Assembly (NCBI GenBank): GCA_043745195.1
Contig: JAYTTF010000075.1
Span: forward strand, 1-29,233
Origin: JANXSF01 sp043745195
Lineage (GTDB): Bacteria > Acidobacteriota > Terriglobia > Bryobacterales > Bryobacteraceae
DNA length: 29,233 nucleotides
Reading direction: 5' to 3'
This document shows positions 9,196 through 17,618 of the stretch, piece by piece; the first letter of the stretch is position 1; each line of letters begins with the position of its first letter. Made by a program: the position numbers and the translations under genes. Below the pieces are notes generated by a model. It did not search any database. It had not been told where the DNA came from and saw nothing but the letters and a program-made list of their open reading frames with translations.

Positions 9196-11058
9196 TCAAG
9201 GAAGAGGTTTCTTCGGCACAAATCTTGGCATGGAGTCCTCCCATGGGCTGTCGGTGATCTGGCGCTTTTCGGTGCCATCGGCCTTCATTATGAATATCGA
9301 TCCGTACGGCTGAAACGTGTTGTCATAAAGCGCAGCCTCTTCCTTGAAACCATAAATGCCGCTGCTCCACATAATATGCTTGCCGTCATCAGTCCAAACC
9401 GCGTGCGCGTCGTTGGCCGGAGTCGTAGTCAATCGGCGCAAATCGGAACCGTCGGGTCTGATCGTAAAGATGTCGAAGTTGTTACCGCCCAGCTTCCGCG
9501 TGAACACAATGCGCTGGCCATCTGGGGACCAATAGGGCACGTTGTCGTATTCCGTAGTGAGCATTTTTACCGAATGGTCTTCGATATTGAGGATGCGTAA
9601 GCCAGCGTCCTTGTCTCCCCAAACCCGGTACACAATTCTCTTCCCATCTGGAGCCCAACTGGGAAACCCAGAGTTGGGAAGCCCTTCAGAGAGGTCTTTC
9701 GCATCCGTACCGTCGCGCCTAACCATCATCAGCTTGGCGGGTTGGGTTTTGCGTGCCTGAAGAAATCCCCCGTATCCGAAAACCAGCCACTGCCCGTCGG
9801 GCGACCAACTGGGCGAGAACGCCGCGCCTCCATTGGCAGGGAAAACCTGTTTCCGGTTCGATCCGTCAGGATCCATGATGTCCAGCGACGAGTTCCCATC
9901 TTTACGTGTCACTACAAGTTTTCCATCGTTTGAAAAACTAGGGAAAACGTCGGTGTAGCGGTATTCGTAGTCTGCATCCCAGCTATACAGAAGCTGATTT
10001 TGCGGCCTTGGACCAAAGTTCACCTTCTCATAAACTATCGTCTTCCCGTCCGGCGACCAGGCTGGCGAACGCTGCTTCCCCTCGACAACCTTTGCCGGGT
10101 CCGTGTAACCAATACCTTGTTTCGGTCCCGCCTTCGCAAGGTAGCCAATGTTCTCACTGGTCAAGAATTGCGGTGCGACTTTCAAGCCTGGCCCGGTGGA
10201 GTGTTGCTTCCGGTCGCCAGTCGCGACATCGACGGAAAAGATCTGTGAAGTTGCCGAACGAGCGAGGTTAGGGCGGCGCGCCGCCCAGGTCTGTTCCACC
10301 GGGATCTCGTAGAACACGACACGCTTGCCGTCGACGGACCACTTGGGAGAGCCTGCGGAAATTCCGGGCTCCGTGATACGCCGCAATCCTTTGCCGTCTT
10401 GCCCCACTACGTAGATGCTCAGTTCCTGCACATGTTCCCAGCCCGAGCCATTGCCGTGGCCCTTCCACTCCGTATTCCTGTCTGAGGAGAAAGCGATCCA
10501 TTTTCCGTCGGGCGACCACGCAGGACGAAAGAAGCCGTCCGGTTTTTCGGGGTCGCCCTGCAATTCTGCGGACCCAGTCAAATTGCGAAGCCGCCGTGTC
10601 TTGATGTCGAGGATCCATATGTTCGCCTTGTGCGTATCTCGGGTCGATACGAACGCAAGCTCGGTTCCATTTGGTGAAAGCATCCCTTGATCATCTAAGG
10701 CTGGGCTGTCGGTCAACCGTTCCAGCCCTGTTCCGTCGGGATGGCAACGGTAGATGTCTGCTTGGCCAGAGCCATTGCGCTCGGATGTGAAGACGATCCA
10801 CTTGCCGTCAGGTGAGTAGGAAGCGTGGTAATCGAAGCCCGAAACCGGGAAGAGTTTCCGCTCTGCGCTACCGTCAGCGTTTGCGATGAATAGCTCTGCG
10901 GTCGATGGTCCAATCCGGTTCATCAGCATGACGCCCTTTTCACGCACTGGTTTGTCGCCATGCTCCTGTTTCGGAAGCTGAGCTAGTGCGCTAACACTAA
11001 TTAGCGCCAGCAAAGAGCCACATAAAAGTTCGGGGTGTCGAATTTTTAAAATATTCAT
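9196..11058 (-). CDS. Secreted TolB-like PD40 beta-propeller protein
   Basis: A 620-residue exported protein with a signal peptide (about 1-26, ending ALAQ). The rest is made of repeated PD40/WD40-like blades, recognisable by the recurring motif (F/W)SPDGK-W-(I/V)-F. Examples are SYSPDGKWIVFTSER, PAWSPDGKWIAFSSDR, PAWSPDGKTIVYEK, PSWSPDGQWLVFGYG and PYWSPDGQRIVFTRK. This is the TolB C-terminal propeller fold, used for periplasmic protein contacts. No peptidase or kinase domain follows, so it is a stand-alone propeller, probably a binding or scaffold protein in the periplasm. The ATG at 11058 has a GGAG site about 6 bases upstream. It is divergent from the CRTAC1-like gene. A perfect palindrome lies about 40-60 bases before its start. 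True TolB is shorter (about 430 residues) and lies in a tol-pal operon, which is not seen here. Confidence 0.85.
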   Translation of the reverse strand: MNILKIRHPELLCGSLLALISVSALAQLPKQEHGDKPVREKGVMLMNRIGPSTAELFIANADGSAERKLFPVSGFDYHASYSPDGKWIVFTSERNGSGQADIYRCHPDGTGLERLTDSPALDDQGMLSPNGTELAFVSTRDTHKANIWILDIKTRRLRNLTGSAELQGDPEKPDGFFRPAWSPDGKWIAFSSDRNTEWKGHGNGSGWEHVQELSIYVVGQDGKGLRRITEPGISAGSPKWSVDGKRVVFYEIPVEQTWAARRPNLARSATSQIFSVDVATGDRKQHSTGPGLKVAPQFLTSENIGYLAKAGPKQGIGYTDPAKVVEGKQRSPAWSPDGKTIVYEKVNFGPRPQNQLLYSWDADYEYRYTDVFPSFSNDGKLVVTRKDGNSSLDIMDPDGSNRKQVFPANGGAAFSPSWSPDGQWLVFGYGGFLQARKTQPAKLMMVRRDGTDAKDLSEGLPNSGFPSWAPDGKRIVYRVWGDKDAGLRILNIEDHSVKMLTTEYDNVPYWSPDGQRIVFTRKLGGNNFDIFTIRPDGSDLRRLTTTPANDAHAVWTDDGKHIMWSSGIYGFKEEAALYDNTFQPYGSIFIMKADGTEKRQITDSPWEDSMPRFVPKKPLP

Positions 11059-11099
11059 CGATTCTCCGGGTCGGGTGGTGCCCTTCGTACTCTATGCTC

Positions 11100-11120
11100 A
11101 GTTTCAATCGTATTGAAACT
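11100..11120. promoter_or_regulatory. Perfect operator-like palindrome
   Basis: The half-sites AGTTTCAAT and ATTGAAACT are exact reverse complements separated by CGT. The site lies 42-62 bases before the PD40-propeller start, where it would overlap or adjoin its promoter. The size and symmetry fit a dimeric repressor of the TetR or PadR kind, but no regulator gene lies in the window and the assignment is inference. Confidence 0.5.
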
Positions 11121-11314
11121 CGTACCGCGCGTGAGGCGCCGAAAAAAAGCCGTCGGCGACTTACCTGATAGGGCCAGCTTACAGTCTATCAAAACTTGGA
11201 TCGGGAAGAGGCACGGATGCGCCAAGTCGTGGGGTGTTTCGAGATAGAACTTGCAAAACGGCACAGGGTTGAGCCAACTGGCACGGGGCCGTTGCGCGTA
11301 CCAGCGCCAAGGGG

Positions 11315-11338
11315 CTTTGCGCTAATTAGCGTGCAAAG
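11315..11338. promoter_or_regulatory. Imperfect 24-base palindrome
   Basis: CTTTGC (11315-11320) and GCAAAG (11333-11338) flank the perfect 10-base palindrome GCTAATTAGC, with two extra bases (GT) on one side. It lies about 110 bases before the CRTAC1-like gene. A related inverted repeat, GCGCTAA with TTAGCGC, occurs inside the signal-peptide coding part of the PD40 gene near 10987-11006. Confidence 0.35.
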
Positions 11339-11448
11339 TTCTACGCCAAATAAATTTCAAATTGCAAATTGTTTTGTCTGGCTTGGGGGCTCGATTAACG
11401 TGAGCTGGCGCATTTCCCCAATGTTGCCATTCAGAGTATGCTGATCAT

Positions 11449-13200
11449 GTGAAAAGACAAAGAGCCAAGTGGTACTGGTTGACTGCGATTCTGGGATTAC
11501 TAGCATTGTTTCCCAAAGTTGACTGGGGACAAGGTATGGCCAGCCGTGGTGCATCAGCATTACCAGAACCGTCGTCTTCCGGACTTCCATTTGCCGTAAC
11601 CTTCAGCGATGTTGCGGCGGCAGCTGGACTACGCACACCCCTGATTTCAGGAGGCGAAAAGCGAAAGTACATCATAGAGACAATGGGTACAGGCGTTGCG
11701 TTTCTGGATTACGATAATGACGGCTGGATGGATGTATTTTTAGTCAATGGGTCGCGTTTTGAACCTATGTCCGCAGGACCGAAACCGTCTAATCATCTTT
11801 ATCGGAACAATCGCGATGGCACCTTTCTTGATGTGACTAATAAGGCAGGTTTGACGCACAGCGGCTGGGGGCAGAGCGTAACCGCAGCCGATTACGATAA
11901 CGATGGCCACGTCGATTTGTTTGTCACTTATTGGGGCAGTAATATTTTGTATCGCAATCTGGGTAACGGGACCTTTGTAGATGTATCCAACAGTGCAGGA
12001 GTGGTGGCAGATCATCGACGTTGGGGAAGCGGCGCGAGCTTTTTCGACTACGACCTGGACGGCGATCTGGACCTGTTCGTTGCCAACTATCTGACCCTGG
12101 ATTTGCGCCTAACGCCGCTTCCGGGGAAAGACCCGAATTGTATCTGGTTGGGGATTCCGGTATTCTGCGGACCGCGCGGACTGCCGTTTGCAAGCAATCT
12201 GCTGTATCGCAACAATGGTGATGGCACATTCACCGACGTCTCCGCTTCTTCTGGCATTGGCGCGCCCCAGAAGACGTATGCACTCGGAGTATTGGCAGCG
12301 GATTTGGATGGCGACGGATGGCCTGATATTTACGTCGCAGGTGATTCATCGCGGAGCCTTTTTTACCACAATAACCATAACGGCACTTTTTCCGAACGGG
12401 CAACTTACACTGGTCTGGCTTATGACGAAAACGGTTTGGAGCAGGCAGGCATGGGTTTGGCGCTAGGTGACTACGATGGCGACGGTCTTTTGGATATCGT
12501 GAAGACAAACTTTGCTGACGATTACCCGAACTTGTACCGGAACATCGGCAAGGGTGGATTTACGGACAGGGCACTTTTCGCCGGTCTTGGGATTCATCCG
12601 CAATATGTGCTTTGGAGTGCGATTCTGGCTGATTTTGATAACGACGGATGGGTTGATTTATTCTTTACAGCCGGGCACACTTTTGCCGAGGTGGACCGGC
12701 TGAAGACAATCCAGCGTTTCCGGAATCGCCAGCTTCTATATAGGAATCTAGGCAACGGGAAGTTTGAGGATGTTTCAAAAATGGCGGGCCAGGCAATGAG
12801 AGTTGAACATTCCAGTCGCGGCGCAGCAAGTGGAGATTTTAACAATGATGGCAGCATAGATCTGTTGATCATGAATATGAATGAACCTCCAACTTTATTG
12901 AAAAACACCAATGCCAGTGGTAATCATTGGTTCACTGTGAAACTAACCGGAACAAAATCCAACCGTAGCGCGATTGGAGCCAAAGTGCGTATGGAAGCAG
13001 GTGGGCGCGTGCAGACTGGAGTTGTACTCAGCCAATCGGGATACTATTCGTGCAACGATCCCAGGGTGCATTTCGGACTACGAACGGCGGCGATAGTGGA
13101 CCGCTTGGAGGTCACATGGCCAGGTGGGCAAGTGGAGATGTGGAGGAGTTTGCCGGCAGACAAAATCTTCAGTGCAGTGGAAGGGTCAGCACCGCGATGA
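11449..13200 (+). CDS. CRTAC1-like FG-GAP/VCBS protein with ASPIC/UnbV domain
   Basis: A 583-residue exported protein. After a basic signal peptide (about 1-28) come seven calcium-binding D-x-D-x-D-G loops of an FG-GAP/VCBS propeller, at about residues 87, 148, 200, 285, 341, 395 and 463 (for example DYDNDGWMD, DLDGDGWPD, DFDNDGWVD). A C-terminal ASPIC/UnbV domain follows (about 490-565; NHWFTVKLTG, AIGAKV, then EVTWPGG). This is the bacterial CRTAC1 architecture, common in Acidobacteriota and Planctomycetota; its molecular job is unknown, though extracellular carbohydrate or protein binding is likely. The start is GTG at 11449 with only a weak ribosome-binding site, chosen because it gives a proper signal peptide. 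The stop overlaps the next gene by four bases (ATGA). Confidence 0.9.
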   Translation: MKRQRAKWYWLTAILGLLALFPKVDWGQGMASRGASALPEPSSSGLPFAVTFSDVAAAAGLRTPLISGGEKRKYIIETMGTGVAFLDYDNDGWMDVFLVNGSRFEPMSAGPKPSNHLYRNNRDGTFLDVTNKAGLTHSGWGQSVTAADYDNDGHVDLFVTYWGSNILYRNLGNGTFVDVSNSAGVVADHRRWGSGASFFDYDLDGDLDLFVANYLTLDLRLTPLPGKDPNCIWLGIPVFCGPRGLPFASNLLYRNNGDGTFTDVSASSGIGAPQKTYALGVLAADLDGDGWPDIYVAGDSSRSLFYHNNHNGTFSERATYTGLAYDENGLEQAGMGLALGDYDGDGLLDIVKTNFADDYPNLYRNIGKGGFTDRALFAGLGIHPQYVLWSAILADFDNDGWVDLFFTAGHTFAEVDRLKTIQRFRNRQLLYRNLGNGKFEDVSKMAGQAMRVEHSSRGAASGDFNNDGSIDLLIMNMNEPPTLLKNTNASGNHWFTVKLTGTKSNRSAIGAKVRMEAGGRVQTGVVLSQSGYYSCNDPRVHFGLRTAAIVDRLEVTWPGGQVEMWRSLPADKIFSAVEGSAPR

Positions 13201-14210
13201 GGTTGGCTTGGATGTTTCTGTTTTTAGCCACATCGGATTTCGCACAAACTGCGGCACAACTTGCGGCAGCCGGGGCCAAACATTTGGAGGCTAATCAGAC
13301 GGCCCAGGCCCGTGCTGCGTTTGAGCGGAGCCTTGTTTTGAACCCAACTGAGTTTGAGGCACTGTCGGGTTTGGGCTTCCTGAAGTACTCACAGGAGCAG
13401 TTTGTGGAAGCCCGCAGCTTTCTTGAAAGAGCCGTGGCGGTGCGTCCACAATCGTTTCAGGCGCGTTTTCTTTTGGGCGCCTCGCTTGTGCAATTAAAGG
13501 ATCATAAGTCGGCAATTGTGCAGCTACGGCAGGCCGTTGCACGCAATCCAGGACATGTGGATGCGCGGAAGTTGCTAGGAGCTCAGTATGTGGAAACACG
13601 ACGATACCAGGAGGCAATCGCACTGCTACATTCCTTAGTGGAGAAGCCCCCATTTGACGAGGAGACGCATTTGCTTTTAATGGAAGCGCACCAAAGTTCG
13701 GGCAATTCGACAGGTGCATTTGCCTTGGCTAGTAAGGCGGCTGCAAGGTTTCCAGAATCGGCACAGGTATTGGCTTGGCTTGGATTCCAGCTTCAATTTG
13801 CAGGCCGATATGAAGATGCCAAGCTGCCGCTGCGCCGAGCGATTGCTTTAGATCCGGCTTTTCCAGTGGCGCTTCAAATTCTTGGTGAAGTGTTTTTGAA
13901 GCAGGAAAACTATGCAGAGGCCGTTGTGTGGCTGGAACAGGCTTGTGCTCTTTTGCCGAAAGATACGGAGATTCTCCTGGCGTTGGGCCGTGCTCAGTCA
14001 GAATCAGGGGATACTGCGCGCTCTTTGAAAACCCTTGAACTAGCGGCACACGCATCCCCGAAGGATGCCCGGATACGTTTTCAACTTTCCCGTCTGTACT
14101 TCCGGCTGGGCAACGAAGTTAGGGCGCGTGAGGAGGCCGAATTATCACAGCAATTGCGCAATGCACAACCCACGGTGATGAGCCCGCCTATCATTTTGCG
14201 GCGAAGATAA
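13197..14210 (+). CDS. Secreted TPR-repeat protein
   Basis: A 337-residue protein starting at the ATG (13197) that overlaps the TGA of the CRTAC1-like gene, so translation of the two is probably coupled. An open frame continues upstream, but that part is out-of-frame CRTAC1 coding sequence. The signal peptide is about residues 1-17 (LAWMFLFLATSDFAQ). The rest is a run of tetratricopeptide repeats of about 34 residues, with blocks such as ALSGLGFLKYSQEQFVEA, LLGASLVQLKDHKSAIVQL, LAWLGFQLQFAGRYEDAKL and LQILGEVFLKQENYAEAV, ending near residue 320. TPR arrays bind partner proteins. Pairing of CRTAC1-like and TPR proteins recurs in Acidobacteriota, which suggests they work together at the cell surface. 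It ends 13 bases before the convergent receptor 3 gene. Confidence 0.88.
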   Translation: MRLAWMFLFLATSDFAQTAAQLAAAGAKHLEANQTAQARAAFERSLVLNPTEFEALSGLGFLKYSQEQFVEARSFLERAVAVRPQSFQARFLLGASLVQLKDHKSAIVQLRQAVARNPGHVDARKLLGAQYVETRRYQEAIALLHSLVEKPPFDEETHLLLMEAHQSSGNSTGAFALASKAAARFPESAQVLAWLGFQLQFAGRYEDAKLPLRRAIALDPAFPVALQILGEVFLKQENYAEAVVWLEQACALLPKDTEILLALGRAQSESGDTARSLKTLELAAHASPKDARIRFQLSRLYFRLGNEVRAREEAELSQQLRNAQPTVMSPPIILRRR

Positions 14211-14223
14211 TCTCAGCTTAGCC

Positions 14224-17200
14224 CTAAAAGCTTACTCGTAAACCAAGCCGGAAGACACGTTCGTCAATACCATCACGACCCGTGCTTTGTAAGCCGGTAA
14301 TTTCAGTGAAGCCGCCTAAATTGCGCACTGAACCGTCACCATTTAGTTGTAGGTTTGAAACATTCGCCCCAGGATTTGCAAAGTGCGGCGTGTTGGTAAA
14401 GTTGAAAGCCTCCGCTCGAAACTGCATCTTGATTTTTTCGGTGATGGTGAATTCGCGGAACAGGCCGACGTCCACATTGGCAATGCCTGGCCCACGCAGG
14501 GAATTGAATCCCGCAGTTCCGAATCGCATTGCGGTGACGGCTCTAAATGCAAAGGGATCAAAGAACGAAAGCCCGCGCCCTGCTCCCCCAATCTTGGTCA
14601 CTGACTCCTTCACTTGATCCGCACGTTGCGTGCTGCCTGGTGCATTCAAAGAAGTGCCTGATGCTGATACAGAAAACGGCGTGCCAGACGCGGCAGTGTA
14701 AATGGCGTTTACCTGCCAACCGCCTGCCAGCCAGGACTTCGGACCACTTGTGGCCCAACGCTTCCCCTTACCGAACGGCAACTGCCAGTTCCCATTCATA
14801 ACCAGGTTATGAGGTTGATCGGCGTTGCTGACGGACTTGTTGAGACCGTAGAATTCCGGGATCTGAATCGCCGCAAGACCATCGCTATTTTGAGTGCAGC
14901 AAATACCTATGGATTTCGACCAAGTGTAAGATGCACCAAGCTGAAGGCCATTGGAAAAGCGCCGCTCCAGTGAAGTTTGCAAGCTATCGTAGTGTGAATT
15001 GCCGATAGGTGCGGCTTCTCTGGTTTCCGCAGTGCGTCCAAATTTCACAGCTAGCAAACGCCCGTTCTGGCCGCCATTCACTGGCGCGTAATTCAGCTCA
15101 CGGAATCCGACCTGATTGTTTTGACGAGTGGCCACATAGCCAGCCTGACCAACAAAGCCCCATGCCAGCCGCTTCTGCATGGTGAAGTTCCAACTTTGCA
15201 CATATCCTCGCTCGAATTTGTTACCCAACGAATTGGCCGCAACCTGCGCTCCAATATCGACGATGCCGTTACCAATCACTGGTTCAGCTATCAGTGGAAT
15301 TCCGTCGCGAAGACGGCCGGCTGGAGTAAACGTATTCGTACCGTTCACGTTCAAGACCACAAGCATTGGGAAGTTGGTCCTCATGGGTCTGGCAAGACTG
15401 TAAGGATCGATGGTGATGCCATAACCGGCGCGAACCACAAAGCTATCCGTCACGCGCCATGCGATTCCCGCTCTGGGCGCAAAGAGCCTTTTACTTTGGC
15501 CAACACCGCAATCGGTTGGGATGTTCCCAACACCACACACTTCCATCTTGTTTGTGTTGACGTTGTACTTTTCTAATCCGCGGCCAACACGTCCAGGCAT
15601 GGGGAAATATTCCCATCGCGTACCAAGCGACACCGTAACCTTGCGAGTAGCTTGCCATTGATCCCGCAGATAAAGACTATGCATAGTGGTTCGCACGTTG
15701 TATTCTTCCGGCACTTGCAAAGTGCGTCCTAAAGCGGAAGGTGCGCCGATGAGGAACGAAGCCCATGAGTTGAACTGGTTCGGAGCTGCTCCACCGGAAA
15801 TGGTGGTTGGGCCGCCAGAGAACGTGAACCCGCCCGCAGGGCCATGGAGTGCTCCAACAAACTCCGCTTGCGTATGGTTGAGTTGTTGGAATGAGCTATC
15901 GGCGCCGAAACGGACGTTGTGCTTGCCCTTAGTCCAAGTCACGTTTCCTACGCCGTTATAACGTGGGTCGCGATTGAAGAAAGGCCGTGTGGAGTTACCT
16001 TGTGCGCCCATCGTTGTGTAACTGGAAACAACAAAGCGCGGCAGACCGCTTTCGAAAAACCGCGTTCCATTGGTGCCAGGAATGCCTAACAGGTCACGCC
16101 CCAAATTCTTTCCTAGGCCGTTTTCATTAGAGTTTGCATCATATGCGGTGAAGCCGAAGTTGCCGTCAAAAATAAGTGATGGGGAAATGACATAGGTGGC
16201 ACCGACGGCGGCATTGCCGGTTGTTCCATAAGTAGGCCCAGCAACAGAAGCGGCGCTAAAAAATGGCACTCCGATTAATTCGCCCAGCACGCCACCACTT
16301 TCAAAGCGATGATCCTGCACACCGCCACGGGCGAACATGGTTAGCTTAGTCCCAGGGTTCCAATTGATCTTGCCGTCAAACTTCTTCGAGTTGAAAGCAT
16401 AGTTACCCTGGGCAAACAAATTGGCTGTCAACAAATCCGGGCTGGTCGGATTGATCAGCATGCTCTGGACCTTCAGCGCCACTGGATCCATGCGCGCAGT
16501 GGGAATCTGCTGATTTGGAAACGGAGTGCGCCCCGTTCCTGTTGCGGTTCCAGTGGTTGGATCGTAGATCAAGGTTGGAGAAGCAGACATGTCGCCGCGG
16601 CGGATTGCTGCAATGGGAAGAGTCTCAATGCGCGAAGCGAATTGGCGATCCCAAGTGCCCTCGTAGCTCCCAAAAAAGAATAACTTGTTGCGGACGATCG
16701 GTCCACCGATGGTGCCGCCCATTTGATTGAAAATCGCTTTGGGCTTACGCTCCCCTGCAGGCAGGAAGAATGGCTTAGCCTTAGTTGCGTTGCTGTTGTG
16801 AAACTCAAAGGCGGAACCATGAAACCCATTCGTACCGCTCTTGATCTGCACATTCACTGCAGCACCGCCGGCTAAGCCAGTTTCGGCGTCAAAGGAATTG
16901 CTGCTGATATTTACCGCTTCAATAGATTCAAGTGCGGGAGTGTACCCTGGCAGATGCGGCAGCCAAATCTGGTTCACGCCAGCACCTTCAATGCGAACCG
17001 CATTGGAACTATTCGAGGTTCCGTTGACACTATAAATGGCCGCCCGGGATGGATCAACGGAAGGGCCATTTCCATTGCGTGGCGAGCCAAACCCGGGGAG
17101 CGTCTTAAACATTTGGGTGTAGTTGCGGCCGGGAGGTAATGGCGCATTAGCAAATTGTTGGGACGTGATTTCCGCACGCACTTCAGCGCGGTCCGTTTGC

Positions 17201-17571
17201 AAAGTTGCCGCAGTTGCTTCCACTTTAATGGATTCAGTCACTGCGCCAACCTGTAGAGTTACATCGAGACGAGTGGCCGAGTTAGCAGAGATACTAACAT
17301 CCTTGGCGCTGAATACAGTGAACCCAGTGCGGGTGGCGGTGAACTCGTAAACTCCGCCAGGAAGTGTTGGAAACTGGAATTGCCCAGCGTCATTCGTCGT
17401 AGTTTCACGGGTAAGACCGGTAACAGTCTGTTTAACCACAACTCTGGCATCAGGGACGGCCGCATCGGTGGAGTCTTTAACGTTTCCCACCAGGGTTCCG
17501 TAAAGAACTTGAGCATTGGAACTGGAAGCAATCAGGGTAAACGCTGCTAAAAAGGACACAAAGCGAGTCAT
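14224..17571 (-). CDS. Oar-like TonB-dependent receptor (receptor 3)
   Basis: A 1115-residue outer-membrane receptor when started at the ATG at 17571, which gives a clean signal peptide (MTRFVSFLAAFTLIASSSNAQ). In-frame earlier starts exist (ATG 17586, TTG 17622) but add a non-signal-like tail and would touch the upstream AAA gene. The carboxypeptidase-regulatory-like domain (GNVKDSTDAAVPDARV, then GGVYEFTATRTGFTVF) is followed by a plug containing NGTSNSSNAVRIEGAGVNQI and SGTNGFHGSAFEFHNSN, and by a barrel ending in RVSF. It is more distant from receptors 1 and 2 than they are from each other. It begins 47 bases after the AAA gene stop on the same strand, so read-through from the seven-gene operon is possible, but a functional link is not evident. 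The substrate is unknown. Confidence 0.9.
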   Translation of the reverse strand: MTRFVSFLAAFTLIASSSNAQVLYGTLVGNVKDSTDAAVPDARVVVKQTVTGLTRETTTNDAGQFQFPTLPGGVYEFTATRTGFTVFSAKDVSISANSATRLDVTLQVGAVTESIKVEATAATLQTDRAEVRAEITSQQFANAPLPPGRNYTQMFKTLPGFGSPRNGNGPSVDPSRAAIYSVNGTSNSSNAVRIEGAGVNQIWLPHLPGYTPALESIEAVNISSNSFDAETGLAGGAAVNVQIKSGTNGFHGSAFEFHNSNATKAKPFFLPAGERKPKAIFNQMGGTIGGPIVRNKLFFFGSYEGTWDRQFASRIETLPIAAIRRGDMSASPTLIYDPTTGTATGTGRTPFPNQQIPTARMDPVALKVQSMLINPTSPDLLTANLFAQGNYAFNSKKFDGKINWNPGTKLTMFARGGVQDHRFESGGVLGELIGVPFFSAASVAGPTYGTTGNAAVGATYVISPSLIFDGNFGFTAYDANSNENGLGKNLGRDLLGIPGTNGTRFFESGLPRFVVSSYTTMGAQGNSTRPFFNRDPRYNGVGNVTWTKGKHNVRFGADSSFQQLNHTQAEFVGALHGPAGGFTFSGGPTTISGGAAPNQFNSWASFLIGAPSALGRTLQVPEEYNVRTTMHSLYLRDQWQATRKVTVSLGTRWEYFPMPGRVGRGLEKYNVNTNKMEVCGVGNIPTDCGVGQSKRLFAPRAGIAWRVTDSFVVRAGYGITIDPYSLARPMRTNFPMLVVLNVNGTNTFTPAGRLRDGIPLIAEPVIGNGIVDIGAQVAANSLGNKFERGYVQSWNFTMQKRLAWGFVGQAGYVATRQNNQVGFRELNYAPVNGGQNGRLLAVKFGRTAETREAAPIGNSHYDSLQTSLERRFSNGLQLGASYTWSKSIGICCTQNSDGLAAIQIPEFYGLNKSVSNADQPHNLVMNGNWQLPFGKGKRWATSGPKSWLAGGWQVNAIYTAASGTPFSVSASGTSLNAPGSTQRADQVKESVTKIGGAGRGLSFFDPFAFRAVTAMRFGTAGFNSLRGPGIANVDVGLFREFTITEKIKMQFRAEAFNFTNTPHFANPGANVSNLQLNGDGSVRNLGGFTEITGLQSTGRDGIDERVFRLGLRVSF

Positions 17572-17618
17572 CGCTAAAGCATACATCAAACTATCCAGCA
17601 ATATTAGACCGCAGCGAA

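Larger units (their letters stand above)
11059..11448. other. Divergent promoter region with two palindromes
   Basis: This 390-base stretch separates the divergent PD40-propeller and CRTAC1-like genes and holds no gene. It contains a perfect 9-base inverted repeat (11100-11120), a small stem CGCCGA/TCGGCG (11137-11158) and an imperfect palindrome centred on GCTAATTAGC (11315-11338). The part from about 11340 to 11380 is AT-rich. The composition suits shared regulation of both directions. Confidence 0.5.

Noticed and set aside
8570..11345. Shared 14-base sequence TGGCGTAGAACTTT near 8573 and its reverse complement near 11333
   Set aside because: A match of this length between two places is expected by chance in about 29 kb compared on both strands.
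13050..13196. Upstream extension of the TPR gene
   Set aside because: It lies wholly inside the CRTAC1-like gene in another frame; the ATG at 13197 gives a signal peptide and a four-base overlap.
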